Source: Chlorophyllum brunneum (lineage: Eukaryota > Basidiomycota > Agaricomycetes > Agaricales > Agaricaceae). From it: a stretch of 64,000 bases of DNA. Below the pieces are notes generated by a model. That model was not told the DNA's origin. It made no database searches and was given only the letters and a program-made list of their open reading frames with translations. Each line of letters begins with the position of its first letter. Positions within the stretch are counted from its first letter, which is position 1. The stretch lies in contig OY756143.1 in the NCBI GenBank assembly GCA_963576785.1, positions 620,001 to 684,000 on the forward strand, written 5' to 3'. A program made the position numbers and the translations under genes. Of this stretch, positions 10,930 through 23,440 are shown piece by piece.

Positions 10930-12976
10930 ATGCCATCGTTACAGGGACCCGCAGAGCCAGAGAAGAATAACACACCACATACATTACTTCCATTCCTTCA
11001 GTCACAGTCGCAGAATATCCTGACAAGGCTATACCAACGACCTTCTTCATGTCTTTCAATATTCCGGTCGCCATCGTTCTCTTCATGATGTTTGCTTCAT
11101 ATCTGATTTACATATTAGTCTCTTGGCGCCTCTCGAAAGGCAAATCGTAATGAACCTTCTCTGGCTCGAATCTGCAATCGCTGCGTCAACTATGGCAGCC
11201 TGGGTTCAACGCGATGGACGAAAGTTAATATCACATCGTTTTGTTCACCCTCAGGAATGTCCTGACTCAGTCAATGCATTGCAGACTTTACGAGGAAGCG
11301 TTAGGGAATCTCTCACGGCTACATATCCTTCCAAATTCCGCAGCAAAACTCGCTTTGAATTTCACATTCAAGACAAGCCTACGGCAAGCACTTACTGGAG
11401 GGTAAAAGGCAGTTACCCCATATCCGTCAAATTCTACTTATGGAATCTACAGCGGCGCTAGTGGAAGCTTTGGTGTTCCGGCAGAAAAGGATGGCGAACA
11501 TTCTGGACCAAACCTCGAAATCCTGGATAGCTTCGCCTTAGAACGCTGGGAGGTGCGACCTAGAACAGAGACCTTGTCAATGAATAACCTGACGTATAAT
11601 ACCAGACGATTCTGCACTATATGGTTTCTTCCGGGACAGGTCAACAACCTACAAAACCGTCTCAGGGTGTCCTCTTCTTACTCCAGCGCGGTGGCCTAAT
11701 GGCGAACTTCTAGTGAGTTTTATGACTATCCTTCAAGGACGGAGGCGATTTCTGATATCGTTCATTAGCGGAGGACCTCTACAGATCACATCATCAGGTT
11801 TCCAATTTTTGTTGCACTCTCCGCACGCACAGTTGTGGGACTTGCTTCTCCAATACCTGCATTTAGCGCAGGCAAGTTTTCTACCAGCGGCTCTCTCTTT
11901 CTTCTCAACGTCAATGGAATTTAGGAAAGGCAAATGGACCTTGTTGAGGTCCTAGGATTTCTATTTATGCTATCCACCATGGAGCTCGGACGAGTAATTT
12001 CGCATCCCCTGGTGTTCATGTCCAGTCGCTCATTTCTTGTTCAGGAATACTCAACCGAGAATTTGAGTACCACCCAGGGTGTTCTGCTAGAAGATCTCCG
12101 TGATTATGGTCTGATTTGGCAACGCAGGGTATGCACCATCGTGGAATTCATGACCGTCCTTCTCTTCTGACTGTTCTCTTCAGCCTAAATCACGGCGTTT
12201 CAGCCCGACTCGACTTGGCACGACGCTGACTTCTTCCTCGCCACCACTTCCCACGACCACCGGTGCCAGTTCCGGACCTTCAGATGGCTTTATTGTTCTT
12301 GAAACTAATTATCGAATATATGCCTACACTGGTAATGTTAGATGGTTTTCTTTTCTTGGCCAGGTTGCTGACAGGTTTCAGATAATCCTCTTCAAACTGC
12401 TGTGCTCAATCTCTTCGTATCGCTGAAGTACCGCTTTCCTAATCTAGTTGTTGGAATGATAACAAGGGATAGCGTCAAGAAAGCACTCATGAATGGTATC
12501 ACTGCCGACCAGGTATGTGCTTCTTGTCTGAGATGAAGCAGAGACTCATTGCCGTCCTGGAAGATCATCAGCTACTTGATTACACATGCCCACCCGCAAA
12601 TGCGGAAGAATGTAATTGTTTATCTGCCCCCCTCCTCGTTCTGAGCTTATTATGAATCAGAATCCCCTTCTTCCCGTTACCGTTCAGGATCAGATACGAC
12701 TATGGGAATTGGAGAAAAACCGGCTCAAATCGAGCGAAGGTGAAGTGTCCCTCGATTTCTATCACTTCGTAAACATGACCAATGACATCCATTGCAGGTT
12801 ACTTGTATACTTCATTCACTTCCCAGGCGGATTACGAGCTGGTGTTGAATTACGCAAGGCAGTTGGATGTCGTTCTCTGGGAGAATGCTGCGAAGCGCTG
12901 CTTTTTTGGCAGCTTGGAGGGGCACTCTAGAATCAAAGAGTTCATTGAGAGACGAACGCAAAATCCTAATTCGTAG
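10930..12976 (+). CDS. TFB2: TFIIH subunit TFB2 (p52/GTF2H4)
   Basis: About thirteen exons from ATG 10930 to TAG 12976 encode roughly 500 residues, in line with Tfb2 (513 in yeast) and human p52. Motifs in order: [143 protein letters not shown], then the C-terminal Tfb5-binding region ending [16 protein letters not shown]. Tfb2 anchors and stimulates the XPB/Ssl2 ATPase in TFIIH and pairs with Tfb5; it acts in transcription initiation and nucleotide excision repair. One intron (11872-11924) must use a GC donor (CAG|GCAAGT), because reading through reaches a stop. All others are GT-AG. Confidence 0.93.
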
Positions 12977-13287
12977 CCACAAGCTATTACTTCTCCGCCC
13001 GCTTCTCTTCTACTACGTTTTGGATACAATTATAAGTCATCCTTCTCAGCTCAACTTCCCCCGTTTTTCGCACAATCTCTGTGGTGTCCGAATCTCACTT
13101 GGTGCTAATTTATGAGAGAAAAAACAGGATGGATTTTATTACGTTGTAATCTAGACCAAGATATTCCTATAAGTAGGGTATAGATTGCAATATCGACAGC
13201 ATGATGCAAAAGGAAAGCAAGAAGACAAGAGGGATACGTTCCAAGATAGTCATACTATACATGATTATGAGACGATCCACAGAAATT

Positions 13288-15079
13288 TTACATGTCATCA
13301 ACACTATTAGTGAACTCCCCCGGACTAGGCATGGTTGCGGAAGTGGTAGCATAAGAGGTATCGTAGGGCAGATTGGACTGAGGAGAAAGGGCTTGAAGAG
13401 CGGCCGGCGCTTCCATGCCTGTGTCATTCGAAGACCAAGACGAATTGTAAGTATGTGCTGAGGTATGGTGGTGATGATGATGGTGAGTCTGGTGATAGCC
13501 CGATGGTGAGAAGGGTAGAGTGGGAGAGGGAGTGAAAGAGGTATCGGGGTGGTGACTTGCATGACTCCTGTCGTTTTTCAAGGTCTCCACTTCTCGCTGA
13601 TGCCATGTCAGACTCCGATGAGGCACATTCTCGCGGCCTCCTGGACAATGTCCCGGAGAGCGATGACCATAATTCGGCGACAAATTTTCAGGATCACGTC
13701 GGAGGCTTGCTGCCTCGTATGGATGTCCAGATCGGATCCGTGCCCGTTGCTCGATGGAAGGGGAGGTATGTGTGGTGGAGGCATCATGGGAACCGAGCCA
13801 TCTTCCTGACGAGTTGTTCAAGCCCGACCAGGAGTCGGTCTGGGGCAGATAACTGCTTTCTCGTCGTCTTTGGACGCTCGGATGGGGTGAGTGAAGAGCA
13901 GAAGTCCATGTCAGTTCTGGGCGCATGGATAGGGACGTCAAAAGATTTTCCGTTCCCGAGGCTGACCATCGATCACTGGCAGTGGTACTAGAACGTCCAT
14001 ACAGATTATGGGACAGGCTATGGCCATGCGAAATTGAATGTACTGGACTGCCTGCGGATATATTGTCAACAGTCATCAAGCGATTCATGTTAGAATTCCA
14101 ACCAGAAGTGTCGGGGACTTGATAAACAGATTCTTCGACCTTGCAGTCTGCCGTCGCCATATCTTCTGGTTCACAGCTTTGCACTGGAGTCAACAAGAGC
14201 GTCCTGGATACGACATGGGGAACTCACACTAATCTCGGCTTTCCATCTGGTCCAATCTCAACCTTCGGTGGCACTCTGAAGTTCGTTAACCGGAATATAT
14301 GAGGCGACATGTAGAGGCTCATGATGTCGGGTCGTGATATTGGGCGCTTAAAATGTATTTGGTTCTTGGTCCTTCATCATTGCTTGAGGAGCGCTTACCT
14401 TCAGCAATCCAGAGCGAATGTCCTCTGAAGTGTAGTAGGAGATGAGGTGAAGGTCTGAACCCTCAATCGTCACTGTAATTGTCTGCGGGTAGGAGAAAGG
14501 TCAGGAGAGCGTCTCGGAGAGGGTGTCAGTCGGCGCGCCTTTTTGATCAGTCCATTTGGCTTGAAGGTACCCTGGTCATTACTCGGATGACCATTGGGGA
14601 GCCCTTTGTATGACAGTTGGTCTGGAGAGTTGCGTCTCGTGAGGCTCCTAGATGATGGATCGTCTTGTGGATAGGGCTTCTTATGACCGCTGCGGCTGCT
14701 CGACCTCTCGTTGATCTCCCGGTACACCTAAGGGCCAGCGGTATGTCACAAGACACCTACCAGGTTCTATGTTGCACTCACGAGGAAGTTTCCAACTATC
14801 CGCGACGGTGACCAGAGGAGTCCATCTATCCAGGCAAGTTAGAGATATGGGGAAGGGGGGATTGAAGTGTAGCCCACCTGTCCACCGTTTTATACCGCTT
14901 TCCTCGACGCTGAAGACGAAGACAGCGCCACTCTTGATCATTGTCCTTCGCTCTGTGTCGTTGAGGCGGCGTGTAATGCGTGGAATGACTCCCTGGCGTG
15001 CGGCATGGATGAGGCGGAGGGCATGCACAGTGGTCTCGACATAGCCGATGAAAGGGGGTACGTCTGGGTTGCTCGTCAT
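13288..15079 (-). CDS. Gti1/Pac2 (WOPR) family transcriptional regulator, WOR1-like
   Basis: Six or so exons from ATG 15079 (MTSNPDVPPFIGYVETT). The first WOPR half carries RRLNDTERRTMIKSGAVFVF, EESGIKRWTDGLLWSPSR and NFLVYREINE. After a Ser/Pro-rich linker the second half reads GLIKKTITVTIEGSDLHLISYYT. Downstream follow SRPDIMSLYMSPHIFRLTNF and VPPKVEIGPDGKPRLV, then about 300 residues of Ser/Pro/His-rich sequence with a seven-His run. Proteins of this family (Wor1, Ryp1, Gti1, Sge1) bind DNA through both WOPR halves and control morphogenetic or nutritional switches. The gene is complete. To keep the conserved KK-T junction, the intron at 14483-14538 must use a GC donor (AAG|GCGCGC), which is atypical. 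The last intron is read as GT|gtgagt to aaag, with frame restored at CEPEDMATAD. Confidence 0.88.
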
Positions 15080-18000
15080 TATAGGATGCCCGAGCTTGAG
15101 GTTGTTGGACAAATGGGAGTGGAGGGGTGAGCTAGACAGCCGAAAGTTGAGCCCTTCCTTTATCAACTCTCTTTCGTGCTGTTACTTGCATAATCAGAAT
15201 AATTATTTGAGCCGGATCGATAGTGGAGGGATTGCCACCTGTTGGTATTCAGGATGCCTTGCGTCGGGCGTCCATTAACCTTTACAAGGTATGAGAGTAC
15301 GTGAGCCGAAGCCCGTTTGCCTGACATTTTTTCGGACGCCACCGCTTGTCAAGTGTCTTCCTTGCATATTTTGAACTGATTTAGTCCGACGGAGTATTCG
15401 ACCCAAAGTTGCCCCCGGGCTCTCCCCAAAAGGCATTGCCCTGATTTTGCTCAGCAAGCACGATATAGCTGGAGATCCGATAATGGTGCCTCCTTCATGT
15501 AAATAGATCTCGATAGCACGTTCAGGGTGATGTGACACACCCATACAGTTCAGGTAAGTAATCTACGAACATGGCCATCCGGGCCAACATCTTCCTGGGC
15601 CGAAAGTTCTCTCGATTCTGCTGGAGGCAGTGCAACCGGTCCTCCGATGATCTAGTCCATGGACGTTCCTCCAATATGACGATCTCCTTTCCTTGGAGAG
15701 TATGTGGATCTTTGGCGAACTCCTCTCCGTGGACGAAGACTCATCGGTCCGTTTAAGTGAGTTGGGCCCAAACCTTCTTCAGTGTGCTGCTGTATCATCT
15801 CCGGCTTACTCAGAGCTGCCTTGCGCCTTGTACTCCTAACTTGTCTAGTGATTTACCGATCCTGAAACCCTGGCCTATGACGCCTTAGCACAAAGCTACA
15901 CATGTTGTGATGACATCTACCTCCGCCAAGTAGTGTTTCTCTGAGACCTTTCCTCATTCCAGTTACTCCGAGGCGCGAGGTCCAAAGCATTCGAAGAATG
16001 CAGTTTCTTGGCTAGGACTTACGTACTCGACTTCTTTTCTTCAGCGCTCTTGTCGCGAGGGGTAGTCCTTGGGCTATCCTCAGAGTATGAGGGTTACTTC
16101 TCCGCTACACCTGCTAAATCTCACGGCAGCTGGTGAGACCCTTGCTGACGTTGGTGGAGGTGGCGAAAGCCAAGCGGCTAGGCCTGTGAGACAGACGGAT
16201 CGAATAAAGGTCTGTGCTATACAATCATGGGGTCAAGGAAGTAGGGTGATCACTCGCAGGGATGAATGATTGGTTGTCACAGTCGGGAAAAGCTAAAAAT
16301 ACCGGTACCCGCGCGTGGTTACAGGGAAATTTATGAGCTATCGAGGCTACGGAGACATAGGGATCACCATTTCTAGGATACCCTGGGAGACAACATCCAT
16401 CATGGACCGTGGTCATTCCGAATGACAAAACTGCTTCGAAGTCGAGCAACCCGCTTCGCCAAAGAGGAATGAAGAGAGATGTCAACTTCCGTCGAAGACA
16501 AGGAAGTGATCGGGGTTTTGGTCTAACCTCCCCTGAGTAGCAAGCTATTATCAATAATCGGAAACGACGTTCTGAACGAAGGGGTAATTCATACCTCAAA
16601 TTCTTCCTGCTCATCGTCCCAGAGGCAGCGAGTTCTGGACTCTTGGAAGTGGAGAATGCGAGCACGAGCGTTGAATAGCGGAGAAAGAGATTACTATCTT
16701 GTGATCAAGATAGTGAACATTCAACTGGGGTGGGGTTACTAGGTTCATTAGACGAAATTAACTTTCAAGAGTGCGAATGAGGAAATCCACGCACCAAACC
16801 ATGTACGCATGCCCGAAAGGCTACATTCGGGGTTGTCGAGCCAAGTTCCAAGCACGAGCCTGTTCGGCGATCTCCTCAACGAAGACACGATAGATTCATT
16901 GCGCTCCAAGGATGTCGCACGCCAACTTCGAATAAGGCGCCGCTGAGCCGGTTTAGGTCCGCAATGTTCCCTCCGTGTTTCGATTCCAGGACCGACGGCG
17001 ATGATGAATGTTGATCTTGCGAGGCGGTCAGGAAGAACATGTCTGCAGGGAAGGGATTTTGGCCATACCCTGAAGTGTGTTTTAATCCTTTTTCATGTGA
17101 TTCTGACGCCGAGAACATTTTAGGCGCCCTCAAAAACATGAGGATACGAGGAGGCAACTCACCTTCGAGGCAGAAGCCCATTCTATTGGTAAATCGCCAC
17201 TCGTGAACCGCAGTTATTGCATACACGTATCTCCGAGACAGTGGTTTGGTAGCACGATGATTAATTCCGGCTTGTGTGCGCCTGGAGAGGGGCGCCCATT
17301 TTACGGTGGATTGGAAGCTCCAAACTATGATGTCCGGCCACTTCTAACTGCATGTCGACCGCAGCCAAGCCTTGAAGAAGGTATCGTCACTGTCGACTAC
17401 TAACCCCAGGCTAGGGCTCGTCCCGAATGTTCCAGCAAAGCACCCGAAGGATATCCAAGGATAACGAACAGAATATGCTGACAGACTCCCGCTATGGTAA
17501 ATTAAAACGTTATCGTTAAGTCCCAGCGTTATGGGTAGGGACCCTTACCTTTCAACGTGCTGACCTAGAATCAGCAGATATTCGCTACCAGAGCTCAGTG
17601 GGGAGCACAACGGGGATAGCGATAGGCGAAAGTTCTCGTGCTTTAACCACAAGATCAAAGGCCTGCCAATCAGACTGGAGACAAAAATTTTAGACACATG
17701 ACGAGAGGCTATTCCAGGGCTAGTCCGCGCCTCCGGACAACTCCTGTAATCCGAAGAGAACATCGGGGAGCGAGGAGAGTGTGTCCTAGTTGGATTTGCC
17801 CGGGTGCCAACGGTCTGTCGTATGGGAACACGAGAGTATATATCTACTTTCCCTATGTTAACGCTCTTCGACTTTCAATTTGGTCCGAGACGGCGCCGTC
17901 GCTACCATACTAGAGGCAGACATCCAGGTCCACCCATCCCTTTGAATCCACAGGCAATGATGTTAGGATGATACTAGTGGCACCAGGTAGCCTGTGCGGA

Positions 18001-19180
18001 AATGCCATAAGACGCATGGAGAGTGGTGATCGCCGCTGTTGCGAAGAACACCCACCCGCTGATCGATGGGAAATAGACGTCGGAGTCCTGGGAGGTTGGT
18101 GATAGGAGAAGGCTTCGTCCAGGCCCGACGAATGGGTTCATTCTTGCACCAGTGTCCGTGTTCAACACGGTGAAGGTTGAGCAGAGTGTCAATGAATACA
18201 TTCAGTGTCTTGCCCCAACATAACGGCACTATCCCTGAACCAGATGAGATCTAGAGTTCGTCCTGTGTGAACCAAAGTCTCCTTCTTTTGATGGCGATTT
18301 GTCCCCTTTGATGATTAGGTAATAAGGGGTATGCCTCTTGTTTTCCACCCCACTTGAGTACCCCGAGACAAAACTTCCAGGCTTCCGGAGGGATAAAACA
18401 TAAGACAGCCTGCAAGGGATCATGTGAGATTGATCACTTGAACCTTTCGCTGCAGTTATTAATACATGGGCAGCATGAACGAGGGAATTTCGATATTGAG
18501 CAAAGCTCAAGACACCGATGAGACCGCAGTTCCTACGTGAGGACCTTAGTCATATTGTTGTGGTGGAGCGTGAAGGAATGAATCGCAAAATCAGCCCTAA
18601 TGGCCTGATATCCCTGATATATAGGTTGATTTCTTCTGGATTCAATATAGATATCCCTCCAGGAAGACGGCATGTGAAGGTTGTGCTTGTTCGGTTCCGT
18701 TTCCATGTTTTATCGGGAACTCGATCCCAAATCCTGTGGTCAAAAACCAAAGGCCGCTATCGAGCATTGTCGTAAGTATTCCATTTTCGGCTGTCAAAAA
18801 TCAACCTCAAACTTGGATCAACCACTCAGGTGGTTCTTCAATGTCGCGGAGTTTGATTTTACCTCCCGAATTTCTCACACTTAGAATTGGGATGTCATGA
18901 TGAGCCTTCTTTGTAACAATCCCGAAACCAGGTCGTTGGCGTGCTTATAACCCAGGAACTATAACCATATAAGATCATGGTAATGTATAAGTACATGACC
19001 TTTATTTACGGGTCTACGTTCAAAACCTTGTTGAACAGAATCATCATGATCAGCGGTAATCTGGATCGTGCAGCAAGAGTCTGATGAGTAGAAGCTTTCG
19101 ATGTGTCATCCTTCAATATTCAATGGGTGGTTATTTAACAGATGATGATGTGTAGGGAACGCACCTCTGCTACACTGCCA
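15080..19180. other. Gene-poor 4.1 kb with decayed coding-like fragments
   Basis: No complete gene can be supported. A minus-strand segment at about 15275-15725 keeps coding character across two frames: one piece reads KDPHTLQGKEIVILEERP and another HEGGTIIGSPAISCLLS. I do not recognise the family, and no splice solution joins them. A plus-strand piece near 15851-15938 (FTDPETLAYDALAQSY) is similar in quality. No terminal repeats, reverse transcriptase or transposase motifs were seen. This may be old gene or element remnants. Confidence 0.4.
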
Positions 19181-20530
19181 TCAGGGTACAGTTGTTGGAT
19201 CCCAATCCGTCACCAAGGCTAAGGACAGGTACGTCGTCATTGGAGGATCTCGGCTACACACATGGAAGAGCTTACCTTCATCAAGGGTGTCCATTTGGGC
19301 TATTTCGTCGGTAGTCAACTCAAAATCAAATACATCCGTGTTGGCGATAATCCTGTCTTGGTGGGCCGATTTCGGTATTGCCACATAGCCCTACAAGTCA
19401 TTAATACTCAGAAATGAGGGCGGTATGGAGCGGCGGTCTGTGGACCTTCTGCAGAGAATACCGAAGGAGTATATGACCCACATCCCTTTGATATTTCTTC
19501 GCAGTCGACCGAAGTGTGCGATTATTGAATCGCATTCCTCGCACAAGTGGTCCCCATGCCTACATTTACGCAAGAAGCATTGCGTCACTCGCGTGGGCTC
19601 AGGGTAATCAAGAGCAAAAACAAGCTCGCACACCTCCAGGACCATGCCATATTCCCTTGAGAAGTTTGCTATCTCAGTACGAGTCATGAAAGGGTGCAAG
19701 TCAATCTAGATAATATATTTATCAGCACCGTCATGCCTGAGCTTGTAATGAGGTCGGATCACACCTGATGGACGACTGGTGTGGGGCATTCCTCGGACAA
19801 TTCCAAAATATCTTGGATGTGCGGGATGCCGAAGTTGCTGATCCCAACGCTCCGAATAAGACCTTCCTTTTTGGCGTCACAGATGGCCTTCCAGCTTTCT
19901 TGGCGTGCTGTCTTTCCCCCTATGGGACTGTGCATGAGGTAGAGGTCAATATAACCTAGTCCACATTCGTTGACTGAACGTCCAATTGATTTCTTGACAC
20001 GCGTATACCCGTAATTGGTCTTGAGTTTACTGGTGTAAAAAATCGCGGAGCGAGAAACACCCATTGCTCCGCAGAAATCGAGAATTGCTCGACCGACTTC
20101 GTTTTCGTTCCCATACCACTCTGCTGAGTCCTGAACAAGGGGGTAGTGAGACTTCCTCTGGCTCAATTGACCGACAGGAAACGCACAATGAGACGATACC
20201 CTGCCTGAATTAATCCGGTTTGGTGTTAGTGCTTGAGGCTGCCCTATGGCTGACGTTACCTCCAATGCCCACCGGACCGCTTGATAAGCTTCTTTGCCGT
20301 CGAGTTCGTATGTTCCTAGGACATGAAGTGTGACCCTAAGCTATGTATAAACACAAGTCATGGTTTACCGAAGCCAAGTATAGGGACTCTGTAGCCATCG
20401 AGCAACTGATCAGGGTGAATTAGGTAAATCGATAACGATCTCTCCGAGTTGGACATGAGGAAACGCATACCGTGATAGTAGAATTCAGAGCGAGTTCATT
20501 CCTAGAAGCGTTTGAGGTTGATGAAGTCAT
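19181..20530 (-). CDS. Aldo/keto reductase family protein
   Basis: Exons from ATG 20530 (MTSSTSNASRNELALNSTIT) join in frame to TGA 19181 for about 290 residues, typical for the AKR superfamily. Conserved blocks are YRVPILGFGTYELDGKEAY, AGYRLIDSAEWYGNE, YTSKL, IDLYLMHSP, LIRSVGISNFG, AWGPLVRGMRF and GYVAIPKS. The catalytic tetrad is complete: Asp and Tyr in the second block, Lys in YTSKL, His in LMHSP. These enzymes reduce carbonyls with NADPH in the cytosol. The substrate cannot be told. Upstream and downstream sequence is gene-poor, so context gives no pathway. Introns all fit GT-AG. Confidence 0.9.
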
Positions 20531-22877
20531 CTATAATCTTGAGTGATAGAGTTAAATATTCTTATGACCCGCAGTGGTCAGGACTTGGGACTCGGGAGAC
20601 CAAACTTATATTATCCATTTTCATCGACCCTGGGTGACACCGTGACCAGTACACCTGTGACAGGGTATGTTTTAGATCCATATGTCCTCCGATAAGAGCA
20701 CGGGAAACTAGCAGGTGCGTCCTTTCGGTGGAGGTCTCTTATCTCATGGCCTTTACATGCAGTTTCAACAGAGGGCGACTTCGGAACCAGCACGAGGCAT
20801 CCTTGTTTGGTGGAGGGCACATCTTCCTAGCTTCTCTTTGAATCTCAGCGGCACTGACGACCCGTGACAAGGGTAGCCTTGCCGTTATAGAGAACACTTT
20901 GTTAGAGGTTGTCAAAAAGGGTTTATAATCCGGGGTAAAATTAGAACCTCATCAAGTTTGGTCTGGCTTATACCCTGTTGCTTCTATTGCTTCCACTGGA
21001 GGGATCCTGACTGGTTCTCAGAAAACAGAACAGGGACTTGCTGACTGGTGTTATTGAAGAAAAATTTGGGGCCTCTTGTTTGGTCCCCTGGTCCCTTACG
21101 GACAGGCGCACGGATTTATCTATGGCAGGATGTCAGAAAGGGCAGTCACAACAATGTCGTCCATCATGGACCCTGGACGGGAAATGAATTCTGAATCTAA
21201 CTGCGGTGATACAAACCGGAGACTATTGCCCATGAAGAAATCTACATAGATGACTGAAGATCTCACAGATGTTAGGGTTCGAGGAAACGTGTTCTGTGTC
21301 CTTATGGTCTTCCCTGGCTGTACCAAGGTTTGTAAGTCACCTCTATGGATGACAGGAAACGGATCCATTACCTTGAGGCCGTGTCATATGCCTACGAACA
21401 CCTGATGATATCGCAACCCATGACGCCTCGTGAACAAGTCTGAAGAGGCGAGGCGCCCTCACATCGTCCGACATCTATTGGTTGGCCTATCCCATCAAGT
21501 CTTGTTCGACAGCTTTTATGACTTCCGAGTATGCTGCAAAGTCCTTGGAAATAGCGATCTTCATTTCCGGACACTACGGCCAGTTTATGGCGTGTCTTCA
21601 TGGTGGGTAGCTAGCATTGAAAGTATTCTTCATTCCGAACTATTTCATTCACACACCCAGCTTCCTGACACCAGGGCTCCTGCCGACCTCATGTGTGGCA
21701 TGATATCTCCAAAAAGCTTAAGGTATTCCCGACCAATCCCTGGGCTTCCATTCTCTACTAGTCGCGATGTATTCCAGTCAAATTCCATGCCTCCTGAATT
21801 TAGCCCAGCAATATGACGGATGTGCCACGGCATGTACGACGGCTGTCTGGATGTGCGTACAATAATCATGTGGAGGTATGTTCCGTTCCACAGCCTCCTG
21901 ACGACGTCGTGGGCCAAGATGGGTACCATTCGAAGCCGTTCATTCACATCAGCTGGACTGGCTGGCGAACTCGAAGTCGTAAAAACTCGAGACTATGCCA
22001 TTTTCCTGTTCCAAATAGTGTGTTAATCGTCCCGCAGAATTCCGCACAAGAGAGTATCTCATAGGTTCTATCGCCACCTCTTCAGCCCTAAGCTTCGCCA
22101 TGTGGGTGGCAAAATCCCCGAATCACCGTGTTTTCGGCATGTTTATTTTGTGCCGGCTTCCGCAGTTCGCATCCTATCCAAGTTTCTGTCCTTTCGAGAA
22201 GAAATACTGGAACGAGGGTTCTATTATTGGGTTCCGATAGGAAGATCCGGTTTAGATGTGGAATCGACGTCCGTTATGGCCTGTCAGTCTCGTGGACGGA
22301 ACGTTTATCGACTGTATGTCTTCATCCCAAGTATGAGATTCATATGTCGTTGCCAGCAATTTGTATCAAGCATGGAAACTTTCTGACCCCATTCGGAACG
22401 TCGTATCCAGCTGCGGGTTTGTTGTCGACGCGAGAATGAAAGTAGGTCTACCTTGCAGCTTTCATCCTGGAATCGGAGATGTATCTGATTTCATGACATA
22501 AAGCATATCGCTCCTATCAGCGGTGTTGCTATGCTTTAAGTCCCAGCTCGGACCGTTCTCCCTATAACCTGAGCGATGCAGTTTAAGCTGAGCCACGGAG
22601 CTAGTTTCACCACGCGTTTCTCGTTCTAAAAATGAGCGATGTTTCCAGGATTAACAGGATTGGCAAAGGAATGACGAAAGCGAAGCTTGACCCAGAAACA
22701 AGCTTTCCATGAAATCACTGATGCAAATGCGCGCATGTTTTTTGCGATTTTGTTTGCATCTATTATTACCTCAAGCCAATGACTTGCCCGCCGTCAGCGG
22801 CTTTGTGGCCCGTGACGTTTGGTTCTTGATTTTGTGATTCCACGAGCTGATCCACAACCACTTCTCCGCTGCCAGAT
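20531..22877. other. Gene-poor 2.3 kb containing a probable broken minus-strand gene
   Basis: Between about 22100 and 21645 on the minus strand, two adjacent frames carry coding-like sequence: EPMRYSLVRNSAGRLTHYLE and GIVSSFYDFEF in one, then ERLRMVPILAHDVVRRLWN, GLNSGGMEFDW and REYLKLFGDIMPHMRSAGAL in another. They overlap by only a few nucleotides and no GT-AG intron joins them, so a frameshift is likely. I do not recognise the family. No other gene is supported here. Confidence 0.35.
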
Positions 22878-23440
22878 ATGCCTTCTTCTGCGCTCCCTTT
22901 GAAGGTACCATCTACCCCCGCCAAGAACGGCGAGAACGACAAGGACAAGACGCCCATGCCAGCCAGTAAACAAATTCCCGCAGCCAAGTCCGGGACGCTC
23001 GTGCCGAATGATATATCCAGCCCCCATGAATTGACTGCGTTTGTGCGTATCATGCCCTATCACCCTCGATTAAGGTTTCCTATGACGGAGCCCAGCATGC
23101 TGTCAATGACGTCGCTGACAACTTTTATTGTTGCCTCGTGCCTTAGGTAGAGACTCTGCTTGAACAGCTGGACAACAAATTTGACGATATGTCGAAACAA
23201 ATCCTTGAGCGGAGTAAGTAGTTTCGGACCGTTGCGTTTATTACTGTGTGTTGAACGTTGTGCATGTTTAATTCAGTGTCCCAGATGTCCAGTCGTGTTG
23301 ATGCTCTAGAAGCGTCCATTCAAGATATCATCAACGGTGATATCAGCAGTAGCGTCAGCCCTAGTGTCCCACAGTCACCATCTCCCGCTCCATCAGCATC
23401 TGGCAATAATATGCGGAAGAGTGAAAGTGGGACCTTTTGA
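22878..23440 (+). CDS. Heat shock factor-binding protein 1 (HSBP1)-like
   Basis: Three exons (22878-23042, 23147-23213, 23277-23440) give 131 residues. Residues about 52-95 match the HSBP1 coiled coil: ELTAFVETLLEQLDNKFDD, KQILERMSQMSSRVDALEA and IQDIING. The regular hydrophobic spacing gives a short trimerising coiled coil. In animals HSBP1 binds the trimerisation region of HSF1 and damps the heat-shock response; it is also tied to WASH complex assembly. The role in fungi is less clear. Unlike the compact animal protein (about 76 residues), this one has a disordered Lys/Pro-rich N-terminus of about 50 residues and a Ser/Pro tail. Both flanking introns keep the heptad register, so the call is firm. 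Confidence 0.85.

Noticed and set aside
15275..15760. Possible retrotransposon or helicase fragment
   Set aside because: No reverse transcriptase, integrase, helicase or terminal repeat motif was visible; only unassigned coding-like fragments.
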